The notes: generated by a model not told the origin, from the letters alone. A stretch of 47,761 nt of DNA from Bacteroidales bacterium (GCA_017627955.1 JAGAFU010000045.1:1-47761); one strand, 5' to 3'. Shown: positions 1-9,204, numbered from the stretch's first letter. A program made the numbers and translations.

Positions 1-62
1 AGACGGGTCCTACCCATTTGTTATAATTGAGAACCGCCCGGCTCCATTGTCCTTAGTTCAAC

Positions 63-93
63 TTTCTTTATCGGCATAAAATTACTACTTTTG
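63..93 (+). promoter_or_regulatory. Predicted primary-sigma promoter of dnaX
   Basis: A TACTTTTG box (86-93) matches the Bacteroidota -7 consensus TAnnTTTG exactly. TTTC (63-66) lies 19 nt upstream, at the -33 position. The start codon of dnaX follows at 147. The motif match is seen; activity is inferred. Confidence 0.6.
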
Positions 94-146
94 TGGTTAC
101 AGGCCTTGGGCAGATAACCACTCTGCAAATCTAAGGTTTGTATGTT

Positions 147-1829
147 ATGTCAGACTATATCGTATCAGCAAGAAAATACCGTCCCGATTCCTTTGAGACC
201 CTCATCGGACAGGACAATATAGCGCAGACCCTGAAGAACTCCATAATCAGGGGAAAGCTGGCTCACGCCTATCTGTTCTGCGGCCCAAGAGGGGTCGGCA
301 AGACCACCACGGCCAGGATATTCGCGAAGGCCATCAACTGTTCCAACCCCTCCGAGGACATGGAGCCCTGCGGGAAATGCGAGTCCTGCATCTCCTTCCA
401 GGAAGGCCGTTCCTATTGTATACACGAGCTGGACGCCGCTTCCAACAACGGAGTCGAGGACATCAAGAACCTGATGGACCAGGTACAGATTCCCCCTCAG
501 GTCGGCAAATACAGCGTCTACATCATAGACGAGGTCCACATGCTCTCGACAGCGGCCTTCAACGCCTTCCTCAAAACCCTTGAGGAGCCCCCGGCACACG
601 CCATATTCATTCTTGCCACGACAGAGAAGCACAAGATCCTCCCGACGATTCTCTCGCGCTGCCAGACGTACGATTTCAACAGGATCTCGATTCCTGACAT
701 GGTCTTCAACCTCAGGAATATCGCCACGAAGGAGAACGTCAAGATCGACGACGAGTCGCTCCATGTGATTGCCCAGAAGGCCGACGGAGCGATGAGGGAC
801 GCTTTGACGATCTTCGACCAGACTGTGGCGTTCTGCGGTTCTGACATAAAGTACGAGGATGTGATACGGAACCTCGGTGTTCTGGACTACGACTATTCTT
901 TTGACCTGGTGGACGACTTTCTCGCCGGAGACTACGGCAAGGCTCTCATGACTTTTGACGAGATCCTGTCCAAGGGATTCAACTCACTGCATTTCTGTGC
1001 GGCGTTGAGTTCCCACCTCCGGGATCTCCTGGTGGCCAGGAACGGAGGGCTTGACACCCTGCTTGAACTGCCGGAATCCCTGAAAAAAAGATATGTGGAG
1101 CAGGCTTCGAGGTGTTCCGTGAAGTTCCTTTACGATGCTCTCGGGGTGACTACGGCGTGTGAGGCCGGTTATAAGATGGCCGTTAATCCGAGGCTGCACA
1201 TTGAGTTCGCGCTGATGAAGCTGAGTTTCCTTGTGAAGGCACCGGAGATGACCGACCAGGGCGGCAATGCCCCTAAAGCGGCGGTCGTCAATAACGCTAA
1301 AGCAGTGAGCGCCGAACCACGGCCGGAAAGCGCAGAACCACGGGCACGCAAAAAACCAGCAAAAACCGGCTCCGCACTCTCCCTCAATGCCATCCTCGAG
1401 GAAGAGGAAAACAAGAAAGAAGTCAAGAAAACCGCTGTCGTGTCAGACGAACTGCCTGACGACGATAAGATAATGAGCGCCTGGAAGTCTATCCCCGAGG
1501 AATTCAAGGCAGTGAACCAGATACGTCTGGCCAACACCCTTGAGAACGCCATCGTGGAGATCCAAGAGTCGGATGGAATGAAGACCGTCACCTTCAAAGT
1601 CAGCAATGAAGCCCAGCGCAAATGGATCCAGGAGAACAGATTGCTGTCTTTGGAAGGGAATTTGCAGAAGAAAACAGGATCTTCCAGGATCCGCCTCGAA
1701 GTGGGCGTGATCCCTATGGAAGAGAAAGAGGTCCAGCCCTACACGGACCAGGAGAAAGCGACAGCCCTCATGGGAGAGAACGGAGAGCTCCGCAACCTGG
1801 TCAAGGACTTTGGACTTGAGACAAAATAA
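147..1829 (+). CDS. dnaX: DNA polymerase III subunit gamma/tau
   Basis: This is the clamp-loader ATPase that loads the sliding clamp and tethers polymerase III cores. I place the start at the ATG at 147 (560 residues), with a CTAAGG purine-rich stretch 10 nt upstream; an in-frame TTG at 138 is less likely. Visible motifs are Walker A GPRGVGKT (46-53), a zinc site (C65, C75, C78, C81), DEVH (128-131) and the SRC sensor (170-172). From about residue 375 the sequence is low-complexity and charged, followed by a tau-like C-terminal domain. It heads a tight + strand operon, with lptB starting 12 nt after its stop. Confidence 0.95.
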   Translation: MSDYIVSARKYRPDSFETLIGQDNIAQTLKNSIIRGKLAHAYLFCGPRGVGKTTTARIFAKAINCSNPSEDMEPCGKCESCISFQEGRSYCIHELDAASNNGVEDIKNLMDQVQIPPQVGKYSVYIIDEVHMLSTAAFNAFLKTLEEPPAHAIFILATTEKHKILPTILSRCQTYDFNRISIPDMVFNLRNIATKENVKIDDESLHVIAQKADGAMRDALTIFDQTVAFCGSDIKYEDVIRNLGVLDYDYSFDLVDDFLAGDYGKALMTFDEILSKGFNSLHFCAALSSHLRDLLVARNGGLDTLLELPESLKKRYVEQASRCSVKFLYDALGVTTACEAGYKMAVNPRLHIEFALMKLSFLVKAPEMTDQGGNAPKAAVVNNAKAVSAEPRPESAEPRARKKPAKTGSALSLNAILEEEENKKEVKKTAVVSDELPDDDKIMSAWKSIPEEFKAVNQIRLANTLENAIVEIQESDGMKTVTFKVSNEAQRKWIQENRLLSLEGNLQKKTGSSRIRLEVGVIPMEEKEVQPYTDQEKATALMGENGELRNLVKDFGLETK

Positions 1830-1841
1830 AAAGCGCAAGAG

Positions 1842-2660
1842 ATGAAACTACGCTGCGAGAAGCTTGTTAAGAAATATGGGATCAGGACCGTCGTGAAAGG
1901 AGTCTCCATGGAGATAAACCAGGGAGAGATCGTCGGATTCCTTGGCCCCAACGGAGCGGGAAAGACCACCAGCTTCTACATGATCACCGGACAGATCGTC
2001 CCGAATGGTGGCCGTGTGTACCTTGATGACGAGGACATAACGGAGCTTCCAATGTACAAAAGGGCCCAGAAGGGCATCGGTTACCTCCCGCAGGAAGCGT
2101 CTGTGTTCAGGAAGATGTCAGTCGAGGACAACATCATGTCCGTCATGGAGATGTCCGACATGACCAAAGCGGAAAGGAAAGAGAGACTTGAGAGCCTCAT
2201 CAGCGAGTTCAACCTCTCGAAAGTCCGCAAAAGCCTTGGTATCCAGCTGTCCGGAGGAGAGAGGCGCCGTTGCGAGATCGCCCGAGCTCTGGCCATAGAC
2301 CCCAAGTTCATCCTTCTGGACGAGCCATTCGCCGGAGTCGACCCGATTGCCGTCGAGGACATCCAGTTCATCATCGCCAAACTGAAGTACAAGGACATTG
2401 GCGTGATCATCACTGACCATAACGTCGGTGAGACCCTCGCTATCACCGACCGTGCCTACCTCCTCTACGAAGGCTCCATCCTCCAGCAAGGCACGCCGGA
2501 ATCGCTGGCCGCTGACGAGGATGTCCGCACAAAGTATCTTGGTTCTGGATTCATATTGAAGAAATCCGTGTCCGTAGAGAGAGCGAGGGCTGAGCATCTC
2601 GCCCTGGAGGCAGAGAAAGCCGCGGGGCAAAAGGAAGAAATAGTTGAACAAGTTGAATAA
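1842..2660 (+). CDS. lptB: LPS export ABC transporter ATP-binding protein
   Basis: Cytoplasmic ATPase that powers extraction of lipopolysaccharide from the inner membrane with LptFG. The 272-residue protein has Walker A GPNGAGKT (35-42), the ABC signature LSGGE (136-140), Walker B ILLDEP (157-162) and the switch histidine in ITDHNV. The [11 protein letters not shown] and [11 protein letters not shown] contexts are typical of LptB. The last 30 or so residues are a charged helical extension beyond the usual length of roughly 240 residues. It lies between dnaX and a secreted protein in one operon; lptFG are not in the window. Confidence 0.93.
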   Translation: MKLRCEKLVKKYGIRTVVKGVSMEINQGEIVGFLGPNGAGKTTSFYMITGQIVPNGGRVYLDDEDITELPMYKRAQKGIGYLPQEASVFRKMSVEDNIMSVMEMSDMTKAERKERLESLISEFNLSKVRKSLGIQLSGGERRRCEIARALAIDPKFILLDEPFAGVDPIAVEDIQFIIAKLKYKDIGVIITDHNVGETLAITDRAYLLYEGSILQQGTPESLAADEDVRTKYLGSGFILKKSVSVERARAEHLALEAEKAAGQKEEIVEQVE

Positions 2661-2669
2661 TAGACTATC

Positions 2670-3527
2670 ATGAGACGAATTATGCTTTTGGTCACGCTGA
2701 TGCTGACCGCCTTGATGTCGTTCCCGTCTGTCTCATTCGCCCAGGCGCAGATCTACACGAGGAAAGAGAAGCTTAAAGACCTCACCGCAAAGACTGTCAA
2801 GGTGGTCTTGACAGGTGACGAGGTTCTGGACGAGTCGCTCAAACAGAGCGTCACGGCCAGCTGGACCATATCCCCTTTTGAGTTCTGCTCCAATGAAGAG
2901 TTCCAGAAGATAAAGACCGACAACAAGTTCTATTTCCTGCTCGTGGTCAAAGGGCAGCAGAGAAAAGAATCCGAGCCGGGAATAGACCTTCTGACTTTGG
3001 TGAAAGGCGGCGAAGGGGCCGACAAGTCTATCAATGACATGCTCGAGGTCGTCACGTTCCCTCTCAGGTCCGCGGTCGATCCCTCCGGGAGGGAGTTCAT
3101 CTTCATACCCGCGTTCCTCACAATCATGCAGGAACACGCCATGGAGCTGACAAAATCCGAGGTCAAAGCCTACACCCCACTTGGCGGCAATGACACCAAG
3201 AAGTTGAGGATGAAGCAGATATACTTCTTCAAGGAAGATCTCTCCCCCCAAGTTCAAGACAAAACCCTTGAGTCTCTTGATGACGACACTTTCGTGAAAG
3301 AGGACGAGGAAGATGTCGACGATATTTTCGAGAAAGGCACTTTCAACGCGGTCGTGAGCTACATTGTCGCCCCCACCGAACCCGTGGACGGATCGGTCTG
3401 CTACAAGATGCTCATCGGAGCCGACAACCACAAACTCTATTGGTACAAGAAACACCGGATCTCCCCGAGGCAAGGGGCCGGTTTTCTCGACAGCGACCTG
3501 AAAGCGATCAAACTAATCCGTAAATAA
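2670..3527 (+). CDS. Secreted protein of unknown function
   Basis: A 285-residue protein that I do not recognise. It has a clear Sec signal peptide (two arginines, then a hydrophobic core ending in SVSFAQA at about residue 25), so it should be periplasmic or exported. The mature part is mixed alpha/beta with an acidic stretch near residue 210 (KEDEEDVDDIFEKG). No catalytic motif is apparent. It starts 9 nt after lptB, and its stop codon shares one base with the M16 peptidase start, so co-expression is very likely. A role in envelope biogenesis is only a guess from its neighbour lptB. Confidence 0.8.
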   Translation: MRRIMLLVTLMLTALMSFPSVSFAQAQIYTRKEKLKDLTAKTVKVVLTGDEVLDESLKQSVTASWTISPFEFCSNEEFQKIKTDNKFYFLLVVKGQQRKESEPGIDLLTLVKGGEGADKSINDMLEVVTFPLRSAVDPSGREFIFIPAFLTIMQEHAMELTKSEVKAYTPLGGNDTKKLRMKQIYFFKEDLSPQVQDKTLESLDDDTFVKEDEEDVDDIFEKGTFNAVVSYIVAPTEPVDGSVCYKMLIGADNHKLYWYKKHRISPRQGAGFLDSDLKAIKLIRK

Positions 3528-4753
3528 TGCTCGTCGGTAAGGCTCCATGCGGACTGAAATATGCGGTTAAAAGGAGTGGTAACGCGGTAGGTTACTGCTC
3601 CTTGACCATAAAATGCGGTACCAGGGACGAGGAGGGGTACCACAGCGGGATAGCGCACTTCACGGAGCACACGATATTCAAGGGAACAACCCATAAGAGC
3701 GCCAGGGTGATCAACGGCTACCTTGACCGCCTTGGGGGTGACCTCAACGCCTTCACCACAAAGGAAGAGATCGTCCTCCATTCCACGGTTCTCAAAGAGG
3801 ACCTTGGGAAAGCTGCGGGCCTTCTCCTTGAATTGGCGACCTGCCCCACTTTCCCGGATGACGACATCGCCATCGAGAAAGGTGTCGTGATCGACGAGAT
3901 TAATTCCTACAAAGACTCCCCCGCCGACGACGTGTACGACAAATTCGAGGAGGCCCTGCTGGCTGGCCATCCCCTCGGACGACCGATTCTCGGCACCGCG
4001 GCTTCGGTAAGGAAAATCACTTCAGGCGAGCTGAAGCGCTTCGTCTCCGAAAGGTTCACTCCTGCCAATATGGCTCTTGCGGTGGTCGCCGACATCGATG
4101 AGAAGCGACTGGAACAAGGAGTGTTACGGCTGGCCGAGAAAGTTTTCGACGGCCACTGGAAAGAATCTGTTCCGAGAGTTCAGCGTAAGGTGGAGCCCTC
4201 CGTTTTCAACAAAACGGTGGAGAAAAGGAACCACGAGGTCAATGCTGTCATCGGTGGCATAGCTCCGTCAATATACGATGAGGACAAGAGGTTCGACACG
4301 ATCCTCCTGGCGAATATCCTTGGCGGTCCGGCATCCAACTCCAAGCTCAACGACCTTCTTCGGGAACGGAACGGATGGGTGTACGGGGTCGAGGCGTCCT
4401 ACACCCAATACTCGGAGACAGGAGTGATGGCTGTCACAATGGGTTGCGAGAGGAACAATCTGGAGAAATGCCTCGCTGGCGCCAGAAAGGTGATCCGGAA
4501 GATGCAAGATGATCTCATGTCGGAGTCTGCCCTTAAGGCAGCTAAGAAACAGCTTCTGGGGCAGCTCGCTATAAGCTCCGACAATGGTGAGACGCAATGT
4601 CTGTCAATGGGTAAAAGCCTGATCTCTTTCGGGGGGATCCAATCCGACGAGATGAACCGTAAAGCCATCGAATCCGTTACACCCGAAAGACTTCGTGAGG
4701 CCGCCAGGAGCATATTCAAAGAAGAAACTTTATCATCCCTGATATTTCTATGA
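3527..4753 (+). CDS. M16 family zinc metallopeptidase (insulinase-like)
   Basis: A 408-residue, single-unit M16 protein. The inverted zinc motif HxxEH is intact (H44, E47, H48 in HFTEH), and the distal glutamate is probably in the EKGVVIDEI segment about 75 residues further on. The C-terminal half has the inactive M16 repeat fold, with the GGPASNSKL and LRERNGWVYGV signatures. There is no signal peptide, so it is probably cytoplasmic. The substrate is unknown; processing-protease relatives clear peptides. Its ATG overlaps the previous stop and its own stop overlaps the start of the fucosidase gene (ATGA), implying translational coupling on both sides. Confidence 0.9.
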   Translation: MLVGKAPCGLKYAVKRSGNAVGYCSLTIKCGTRDEEGYHSGIAHFTEHTIFKGTTHKSARVINGYLDRLGGDLNAFTTKEEIVLHSTVLKEDLGKAAGLLLELATCPTFPDDDIAIEKGVVIDEINSYKDSPADDVYDKFEEALLAGHPLGRPILGTAASVRKITSGELKRFVSERFTPANMALAVVADIDEKRLEQGVLRLAEKVFDGHWKESVPRVQRKVEPSVFNKTVEKRNHEVNAVIGGIAPSIYDEDKRFDTILLANILGGPASNSKLNDLLRERNGWVYGVEASYTQYSETGVMAVTMGCERNNLEKCLAGARKVIRKMQDDLMSESALKAAKKQLLGQLAISSDNGETQCLSMGKSLISFGGIQSDEMNRKAIESVTPERLREAARSIFKEETLSSLIFL

Positions 4754-6186
4754 GACACTATGTGATCATTGCCGCAGGATTGGCGGCACTTGCGGGTTGC
4801 GCCAAAGTCACCCCCCCGGAACCTTACGGAGCTATTCCCCTGCCCCAGCAGGTAGAATGGCAGAAGATGGAGATGAACATGTTCGCCCACTTCGGGCCTA
4901 ACACATTCACCGGACTCGAATGGGGTCTCGGCACTGAGGCTGAAGACATATTCAATCCCTCCTCCCTTGACTGCGGGCAGTGGGCATCCATCGCCAAGGC
5001 GGCCGGATTCAAAGGGATAATAATCACCGGAAAACACCACGACGGATTTTGCCTATGGCCCAATCCTGTCAGCACCCACACAGTCGCCCAAAGCCCCTGG
5101 AAAGACGGCAAGGGGGACGTGTTGAAGGAACTCTCCGACGCCTGCGCGAAGGAAGGTATCAAATTCGGAGTATATGTCTCCCCCTGGGACCGCAACGATC
5201 CCCATTACGGAACACCTGAATATAACGATGTGTACGTCAAGACACTGGAGACGGTCCATGACGGGCGCTACGGAGAGGTATTCGAGCAGTGGTTCGACGG
5301 AGCCAACGGTGAGGGCCCCAACGGAAAGAAGCAGGTTTATGACTGGCCACGCTTCCACGAGACCGTCTTGAAATATTCCCCGAAAGCCATTATGTTCAGC
5401 GACACAGGCCCCGGATGCCGCTGGGTAGGAAATGAGAGCGGAGTCGCGGGAAGGACAAACTGGAGCACCCTCAACACCAAGGGCTTCACTCCCGGAGCCG
5501 GCGCACCTCCCGTCGACACCCTTAACAGCGGCAATGTCCACGGAGCCCTCTGGCATCCAGCGGAGACCGACGTATCCATCCGACCGGGATGGTTCTGGAG
5601 AGAGAGCGAGAACGACAAGGTCAAGTCCCTCAAGAAGTTGCTGGGCATCTATTACACAAGCGTCGGACGCAACTCCCTGCTTCTCCTCAACGTCCCGCCG
5701 GACAACCGGGGGCTTATCCACCCCGCTGACTCGGCAAGGCTCATGGAGTTCAAGGCTGCCATTGACGAGATATTCAAGGACAACCTCTCTGACGGGGCTA
5801 AAGCCAAAGCTTCAAACTCAAGAGGCCGCGGATTCGGGCCCGGGAACATCCTTGACGGGAATTACGACTCCTATTGGGCCACGGCTGACGGGGTCAACGA
5901 GGCCTCAGTGACCTTCAACCTCGCTGGAGAGAAGACCTTCAACCGGGTTCTCATCCAGGAATATATTCCTCTGGGCCAAAGGGTAAAATCCTTCACCATC
6001 GAGGCTCTGGGGGCTGACGGCCAGTGGAAAGAGATCGCCCGGGAGACCACGATCGGCTACAAGAGAATCGTCCCTGTCGAGAAAATCACAACCTCAAAGG
6101 TCAGGGTCAACATCAGCGCCTTCGCTCCCCCGACAATCAACGGTTTCGGTCTTTATCTCGACAATATTTCCGAATATTCAGATTAA
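4750..6186 (+). CDS. Alpha-L-fucosidase, GH29, lipoprotein with C-terminal F5/8-type domain
   Basis: Releases alpha-linked L-fucose from glycans. The 478-residue protein begins with a lipoprotein signal (lipobox LAGC, C17), so it is probably anchored in the outer membrane or periplasm. The GH29 barrel carries FAHFGPNTF, a KHHDGF motif (95-100) and the WFDG motif (181-184), whose D183 is the expected nucleophile. Residues from about 345 onward (SNSRGRGFGPGNILDGNYDS) resemble an F5/8-type C carbohydrate-binding domain. It overlaps the M16 gene by 4 nt, so it is translated from the dnaX-lptB transcript unless an internal promoter exists. The two GH109 genes follow directly. Confidence 0.93.
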   Translation: MRHYVIIAAGLAALAGCAKVTPPEPYGAIPLPQQVEWQKMEMNMFAHFGPNTFTGLEWGLGTEAEDIFNPSSLDCGQWASIAKAAGFKGIIITGKHHDGFCLWPNPVSTHTVAQSPWKDGKGDVLKELSDACAKEGIKFGVYVSPWDRNDPHYGTPEYNDVYVKTLETVHDGRYGEVFEQWFDGANGEGPNGKKQVYDWPRFHETVLKYSPKAIMFSDTGPGCRWVGNESGVAGRTNWSTLNTKGFTPGAGAPPVDTLNSGNVHGALWHPAETDVSIRPGWFWRESENDKVKSLKKLLGIYYTSVGRNSLLLLNVPPDNRGLIHPADSARLMEFKAAIDEIFKDNLSDGAKAKASNSRGRGFGPGNILDGNYDSYWATADGVNEASVTFNLAGEKTFNRVLIQEYIPLGQRVKSFTIEALGADGQWKEIARETTIGYKRIVPVEKITTSKVRVNISAFAPPTINGFGLYLDNISEYSD

Positions 6187-6198
6187 TCGCTAATTTTG
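6167..6198 (+). promoter_or_regulatory. Predicted promoter of the GH109 pair
   Basis: TAATTTTG (6191-6198) matches TAnnTTTG, with TTTC (6167-6170) 20 nt upstream. Transcription would begin just before the dispersed hairpin element, placing that hairpin in the 5' leader of the GH109 mRNA (start codon 6274). Confidence 0.5.
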
Positions 6199-6230
6199 AA
6201 ACAGACGCTGTCGTTCTGAACGAAGGCACC

Positions 6231-6257
6231 TGTCATTCTGAACGAAGTGAAGAATCT
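6231..6257 (+). repeat. Dispersed palindromic element, copy 1 (+)
   Basis: A full copy of the 27-bp element beginning TGTCATTCTG. It folds as an ATTCT/AGAAT stem, a tandem G.A/A.G mismatch, an AC/GT inner stem and a GAA loop. A degenerate partial copy precedes it at 6208-6226. It lies in the predicted leader of the first GH109 gene, ending 16 nt before the ATG. Confidence 0.85.
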
Positions 6258-6273
6258 ATTAAACTATAATATT

Positions 6274-7662
6274 ATGAAAATCAAGAGTTTCCTTGCGGCA
6301 TCACTGCTCATTCTAGCAGCAGCCTGCACCTCAAATAAGGCCACCGTAGGCCCTATCAAGGTCAACACTCCCGCCCGTCCCGCCGGACAGGAAAATGTCA
6401 TCGGTCTGACTGTTCCCCCGATGGAGACTGTCAGGGTTGGTTTCGTGGGTCTCGGAATGAGGGGCTCCGGAGCGGTCCCCCGCTTCACTTATATTCCAGG
6501 AGTCCAGATCGTGGCTCTTTGCGACGTGCTACCTGAGAATGTCGAGAGGTCCCAGAAGACCCTTGAATCCAGGGGACTCCCCAGGGCAGCCGAGTATTCC
6601 GGCGACACTGAAGCCTACAAAAAGCTTTGTGAGAGGGACGACATAGACCTCGTGTACATCTGCACTGACTGGGTTCACCATGTTCCCGTGGCCCTCTACG
6701 CCATGGAACACGGCAAGAATGTCGCCTGCGAGGTTCCGATGGCCACTACCCTGAATGAGATCTGGTCTCTTATCAACATGTCCGAGAAGACCCGCAAGCA
6801 CTGCATGATGCTCGAGAATTGCTGCTACGACTTCTTTGAGCTCTCATGCCTGTCGATGGCCCAGGCCGGGATCTTCGGAGATATCCTCCATGCGGAAGGA
6901 TCCTACCTCCACAACCTCGATCCTTTCTGGGATGAGTACTGGAACAACTGGAGGCTCGATTTCAATGAGAAGCGCAAGGGAGATGTCTATCCGACCCATG
7001 GCCTCGGACCTGTCGCCCAAGTGCTTAATATTCACAGAGGTGACCGCTTCAAGACCCTTGTGGCGATGGAGACGAAGGCCGTCAACGGCCCCCGCAACGT
7101 CGAGAAACGTCACGGCCGCAAGAGCGAGAACTTCCAGAACGGCGACCAGACCAGCACGATGATCCTCACCGAAAACGGCAAGACCATCCTGATCGAGCAC
7201 GACGTGATGACACCCAGGCCCTACAGCCGCATGTACCAGCTTGTCGGCACCGAGGGATACGCAGGGAAATATCCGGTCCAGCAGATCGTCCTCCGCGGCG
7301 ACCAGCTCAAGGAAACCCCCAGCATCGAGGATTTCAACACTGAAAAGCATCTTTCCAAAGAGGAAATCGCTGAATATCAAGAGAAATACCGCAATCCGAT
7401 CCTTACCCCGGAGCTTGAGGCCCTGGCCAAGGAAGTCGGCGGACACGGTGGAATGGACTTCATCATGGACTACAGGTTGATCTACTGCCTGCAGAACGGA
7501 CTTCCTCTCGACATGGATGTCTATGACATGGCCGAGTGGTGCTGCCTCGCTGAACTGGGCGAGATCTCGATCAAGAACGGGTGCATGCCCGTAGAGGTTC
7601 CGGACTTCACCCGTGGTGCCTGGAACCAGGTCAAAGGTTTCTCCTACGCTTTCGCGAAATAA
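6274..7662 (+). CDS. GH109 family lipoprotein (Gfo/Idh/MocA fold), copy 1
   Basis: GH109 enzymes are NAD+-dependent glycosidases; the founding activity is alpha-N-acetylgalactosaminidase on blood-group A antigen. The protein is 462 residues from ATG 6274. It has a lipoprotein signal (LAAAC, C18), a Rossmann motif GLGMRG (59-64) and the family blocks TDWVHH, EHGKNVACEVP, MLENCCYDFFE, GDVYPTHGLGP and HGGMDFIMDYRL. An in-frame GTG at 6247 is rejected because the ATG gives the correct signal peptide. The second copy begins 7 nt after its stop. Substrate is inferred from family and from the adjacent fucosidase; some Gfo/Idh/MocA lipoproteins have other sugar specificities. Confidence 0.85.
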   Translation: MKIKSFLAASLLILAAACTSNKATVGPIKVNTPARPAGQENVIGLTVPPMETVRVGFVGLGMRGSGAVPRFTYIPGVQIVALCDVLPENVERSQKTLESRGLPRAAEYSGDTEAYKKLCERDDIDLVYICTDWVHHVPVALYAMEHGKNVACEVPMATTLNEIWSLINMSEKTRKHCMMLENCCYDFFELSCLSMAQAGIFGDILHAEGSYLHNLDPFWDEYWNNWRLDFNEKRKGDVYPTHGLGPVAQVLNIHRGDRFKTLVAMETKAVNGPRNVEKRHGRKSENFQNGDQTSTMILTENGKTILIEHDVMTPRPYSRMYQLVGTEGYAGKYPVQQIVLRGDQLKETPSIEDFNTEKHLSKEEIAEYQEKYRNPILTPELEALAKEVGGHGGMDFIMDYRLIYCLQNGLPLDMDVYDMAEWCCLAELGEISIKNGCMPVEVPDFTRGAWNQVKGFSYAFAK

Positions 7663-7669
7663 TCCAATC

Positions 7670-9055
7670 ATGAGAATCAGGAATATCCTTATCGCAGCCG
7701 CCACGCTTGTCATGGTGGCTGCTTGCAATTCCGGAAAGACCTCCGGACCAATCAAAGTCAATGTCCCTGCCCGTCCTGCCGGACAGGAGAACGTCCTAGG
7801 ACTGACTGTCCCCGCCATGGACACGGTCAGAATCGGTTTCATCGGGCTTGGAGCCCGTGGGCCCTACGCCGTTGAGCGCTACACTTATATTCCCGGAGTC
7901 AAGATAGTAGCCTTGTGCGATGTCATTCCCGACAACGTGGAAAAAGTCCAGAAGGCGCTGGAAAACAGAGGTTTCCCGAGGGCGGCCGGATATTCCGGAG
8001 ACACCGAGGTCTATAAACAGCTTTGCGAGAGGGACGACATCGACCTCGTGTACATCTGCACTGACTGGGTACACCACACTCCTATAGCGCTCTATGCCAT
8101 GGAACATGGCAAGAACGTGGCTTGCGAGGTGCCGATGGCCACCTCCCTGGAGGAAATCTGGGCCCTTATCAACATGTCGGAGAAGACCCGGAAGCACTGC
8201 ATGATGCTTGAGAACTGCTGCTACGACTTCTTCGAGATGTCTTGCCTGGCGATGGCCCAGGCCGGAGTTTTCGGTGAAGTACTCCATGTCGAGGGCTCCT
8301 ATCTCCACTACCTTGATCCCTACTGGGGCGGCTACTGGAACAACTGGAGGCTCGATTTCAACCAGAAACACAAGGGAGATGTCTACCCCACCCATGGGCT
8401 TGGTCCTATCGCCCAGGTTCTTGGCATCCACAGGGGTGACCGGTTTAAGACCCTGGTGGCCATGGACACAAAGCCGGCCAACGGTCCCCGGGCTGTCAAA
8501 CGGATGACGGGGCAGGACGGCGAAGACTTCCAGAACGGCGACGAGACCAGCACAATGATCCGCACCGAGAACGGCAAGACCATCCTGATCGAGCACGATG
8601 TCTTGACTCCAAGGCCCTACGACAGGATGTACCAGATAGTCGGATCACACGGCTTCGCTGAGAAGTATCCGGTGGAAAGAATCGTCCTGAGGGCTGACCA
8701 GTTGCAGGAGAATCCCGCATCCGAGGATCTCAGCGAGAGACACTTGAACGCTGAGGAAATGGCTCAGCTCCAGCAGAAATATCGCAGTCCGATCCTGACC
8801 CCGGAGCTCGAGGAGCTCGCCAAGAAGGTAGGTGGTCACGGCGGAATGGACTTCATAATGGACTATCGCCTGATCTACTGCCTGCGCAACGGATTGCCTC
8901 TTGACATGGATGTCTATGACATGGCCGAATGGTGCTGCCTGGCGGAGCTTGGAGCCATCTCTATCGAGCATGGCAGCATGCCCGTCGAGGTCCCGGACTT
9001 CACCCGCGGCGCCTGGAACCAGCTTAAAGGTTTCTCCTACGCCCTCGCGAAATAA
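7670..9055 (+). CDS. GH109 family lipoprotein (Gfo/Idh/MocA fold), copy 2
   Basis: A 461-residue tandem paralogue of the preceding gene; by eye roughly three quarters of positions are identical over the full length. It keeps the lipoprotein signal (VAAC, C19), the GLGARG nucleotide-binding motif, the YPTHGLGP histidine motif and the HGGMDFIMDYRL block. The main differences lie after the first Rossmann glycine motif (GPYAVERY versus GSGAVPRF) and around residues 240-250 and 330-340, regions that could alter linkage or aglycone preference. Both copies are probably co-transcribed. A hairpin terminator follows 11 nt after the stop. Confidence 0.85.
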   Translation: MRIRNILIAAATLVMVAACNSGKTSGPIKVNVPARPAGQENVLGLTVPAMDTVRIGFIGLGARGPYAVERYTYIPGVKIVALCDVIPDNVEKVQKALENRGFPRAAGYSGDTEVYKQLCERDDIDLVYICTDWVHHTPIALYAMEHGKNVACEVPMATSLEEIWALINMSEKTRKHCMMLENCCYDFFEMSCLAMAQAGVFGEVLHVEGSYLHYLDPYWGGYWNNWRLDFNQKHKGDVYPTHGLGPIAQVLGIHRGDRFKTLVAMDTKPANGPRAVKRMTGQDGEDFQNGDETSTMIRTENGKTILIEHDVLTPRPYDRMYQIVGSHGFAEKYPVERIVLRADQLQENPASEDLSERHLNAEEMAQLQQKYRSPILTPELEELAKKVGGHGGMDFIMDYRLIYCLRNGLPLDMDVYDMAEWCCLAELGAISIEHGSMPVEVPDFTRGAWNQLKGFSYALAK

Positions 9056-9066
9056 CTCATGCCTGC

Positions 9067-9102
9067 TTCCCTCGTCCCTGATTCATGGACGAGGGAAACA
9101 TT
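9067..9102 (+). terminator. Hairpin terminator after the GH109 pair
   Basis: A perfect 11-bp stem (TTCCCTCGTCC at 9067-9077 with its complement at 9087-9097) and a 9-nt loop, followed by a weak T-rich tract. It lies 11 nt after the GH109 stop. Confidence 0.6.
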
Positions 9103-9112
9103 TTAAGCCATA

Positions 9113-9163
9113 TTCGTCGCCTACGTCCTTCAGATAAGGACGAAAGGAACAGTCCTGAACTGT
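9113..9163. other. Cluster of small hairpins in the GH109/ATPase intergenic gap
   Basis: Two further hairpins lie here: CGTCCTT/AAGGACG (9124-9142) and ACAGT/ACTGT (9149-9163). TTCGTC (9113-9118) can alternatively pair with GACGAA (9139-9144), competing with the first hairpin. No reading frame is supported. Whether this is a structured RNA or chance is unknown. Confidence 0.3.
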
Positions 9164-9186
9164 AACCCGCCCCATGACACAAATAA

Positions 9187-9204
9187 GCCGGGTTCATGCC
9201 CGGC
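9187..9204 (-). terminator. Hairpin after the truncated ATPase gene
   Basis: GCCGGG/CCCGGC 6-bp stem with a 6-nt loop, immediately after the ATPase stop (9207) on the minus strand and followed there by TTATTT. Confidence 0.5.

Noticed and set aside
1083-1090. A7G run in dnaX as a programmed frameshift site for a gamma-type product
   Set aside because: The run is not in the A AAA AAG register, lies inside domain III, and both shifted frames close after about 11 and 25 codons, which would break the oligomerisation domain.
6247-6273. GTG start for the first GH109 gene at 6247
   Set aside because: It lies inside the dispersed repeat and would put nine extra residues before an otherwise standard lipoprotein signal.
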